A stretch of DNA of 64,000 bases, from NCBI RefSeq assembly GCF_014646915.1, contig NZ_BMOE01000003.1, forward strand, positions 186,001 to 250,000, in the 5' to 3' direction. Source of the DNA: Deinococcus aquiradiocola. GTDB lineage: Bacteria; Deinococcota; Deinococci; Deinococcales; Deinococcaceae. A model generated the notes under the pieces. That model did not search any database. It saw only the letters and a program-made list of their open reading frames with translations, and was not told the DNA's origin. Made by a program: the position numbers and the translations under genes. Below, piece after piece: positions 63,972-64,000 of this stretch (its first letter is position 1; every line of letters starts with the position of its first letter).

Positions 63972-64000
63972 TCACGGGTTCCGGTCGTTCGGTGATGAAG
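63972..64000 (-). CDS. Possible C-terminal end of the upstream operon gene (cut by window edge)
   Basis: A frame ending in a stop at 63972-63974 reads SSPNDRNP before the window edge. By operon order this could be the end of the peptide-binding protein of the Dpp-type importer. Only eight codons are visible, so this rests on context. Confidence 0.25.

Overview
The window is a GC-rich chromosomal stretch that looks like Deinococcus or a close relative. The evidence is a DrBphP-type bacteriophytochrome with its haem oxygenase, a xanthorhodopsin-like pump beside a Brp/Blh retinal synthase, DUF4388 proteins, several start codons that sit 6-7 nt after a TANNNT box (the leaderless pattern known from Deinococcus), and dense operons with 4-nt ATGA/GTGA overlaps. 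No rRNA, tRNA, CRISPR array or insertion sequence was recognised.

Layout. 1-2.4 kb: a signalling operon (sensor fragment, Moco-domain-like lipoprotein, HTH-receiver regulator) and a divergent HD-GYP protein. 2.5-24 kb: an L-arabinose/arabinan regulon. It holds an ATPase-less MalEFG-type importer, a GH51 arabinofuranosidase, two complete RbsABC-type sugar importers (one YtfQ-like) and the operon araB-araD-araA-GH43 arabinanase-dehydrogenase-mutarotase. Five promoters share a 14-bp palindrome close to TGTGAACGWTCACA, so the block is probably controlled by one repressor that is not encoded here. 24-29.4 kb: a membrane protein, a DUF4388-redoxin fusion, an intact tyrosine recombinase, a double DUF4388 protein and a degenerate tyrosine recombinase flanked by AT-rich inverted repeats. 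29.5-34.6 kb: an NCS2 purine permease, a TPR-GGDEF/GAF-HD-GYP pair and a small disordered protein.

34.7-44.8 kb is light-related: a proton-pumping rhodopsin with the Gly needed for a carotenoid antenna, its retinal-forming dioxygenase, then (after a lactonase, an SDR and a small membrane protein) the operon bphO-bphP-receiver-hybrid kinase-receiver. 44.9-47 kb: a PepSY/DUF2271 pair and a VIT-family Fe/Mn transporter.

47.1-59.1 kb is a nine-gene co-directional operon for an exopolysaccharide or glycan: a flippase-GT2 fusion, a GT4, a partner-switching module (STAS, SpoIIE phosphatase fused to an RsbW-like kinase domain, STAS, receiver), a large GT-C-like membrane protein, a membrane-anchored beta-sandwich protein and a membrane-anchored glycosidase. 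This is the best candidate for an undescribed system, because a complete phosphorylation switch lies between assembly genes and no sigma factor is present. 59.2-64 kb: a peptidoglycan-sugar recycling operon (GntR/HutC regulator, MurQ, BadF-type amino-sugar kinase, DppB/DppC permeases) that runs off the right edge.
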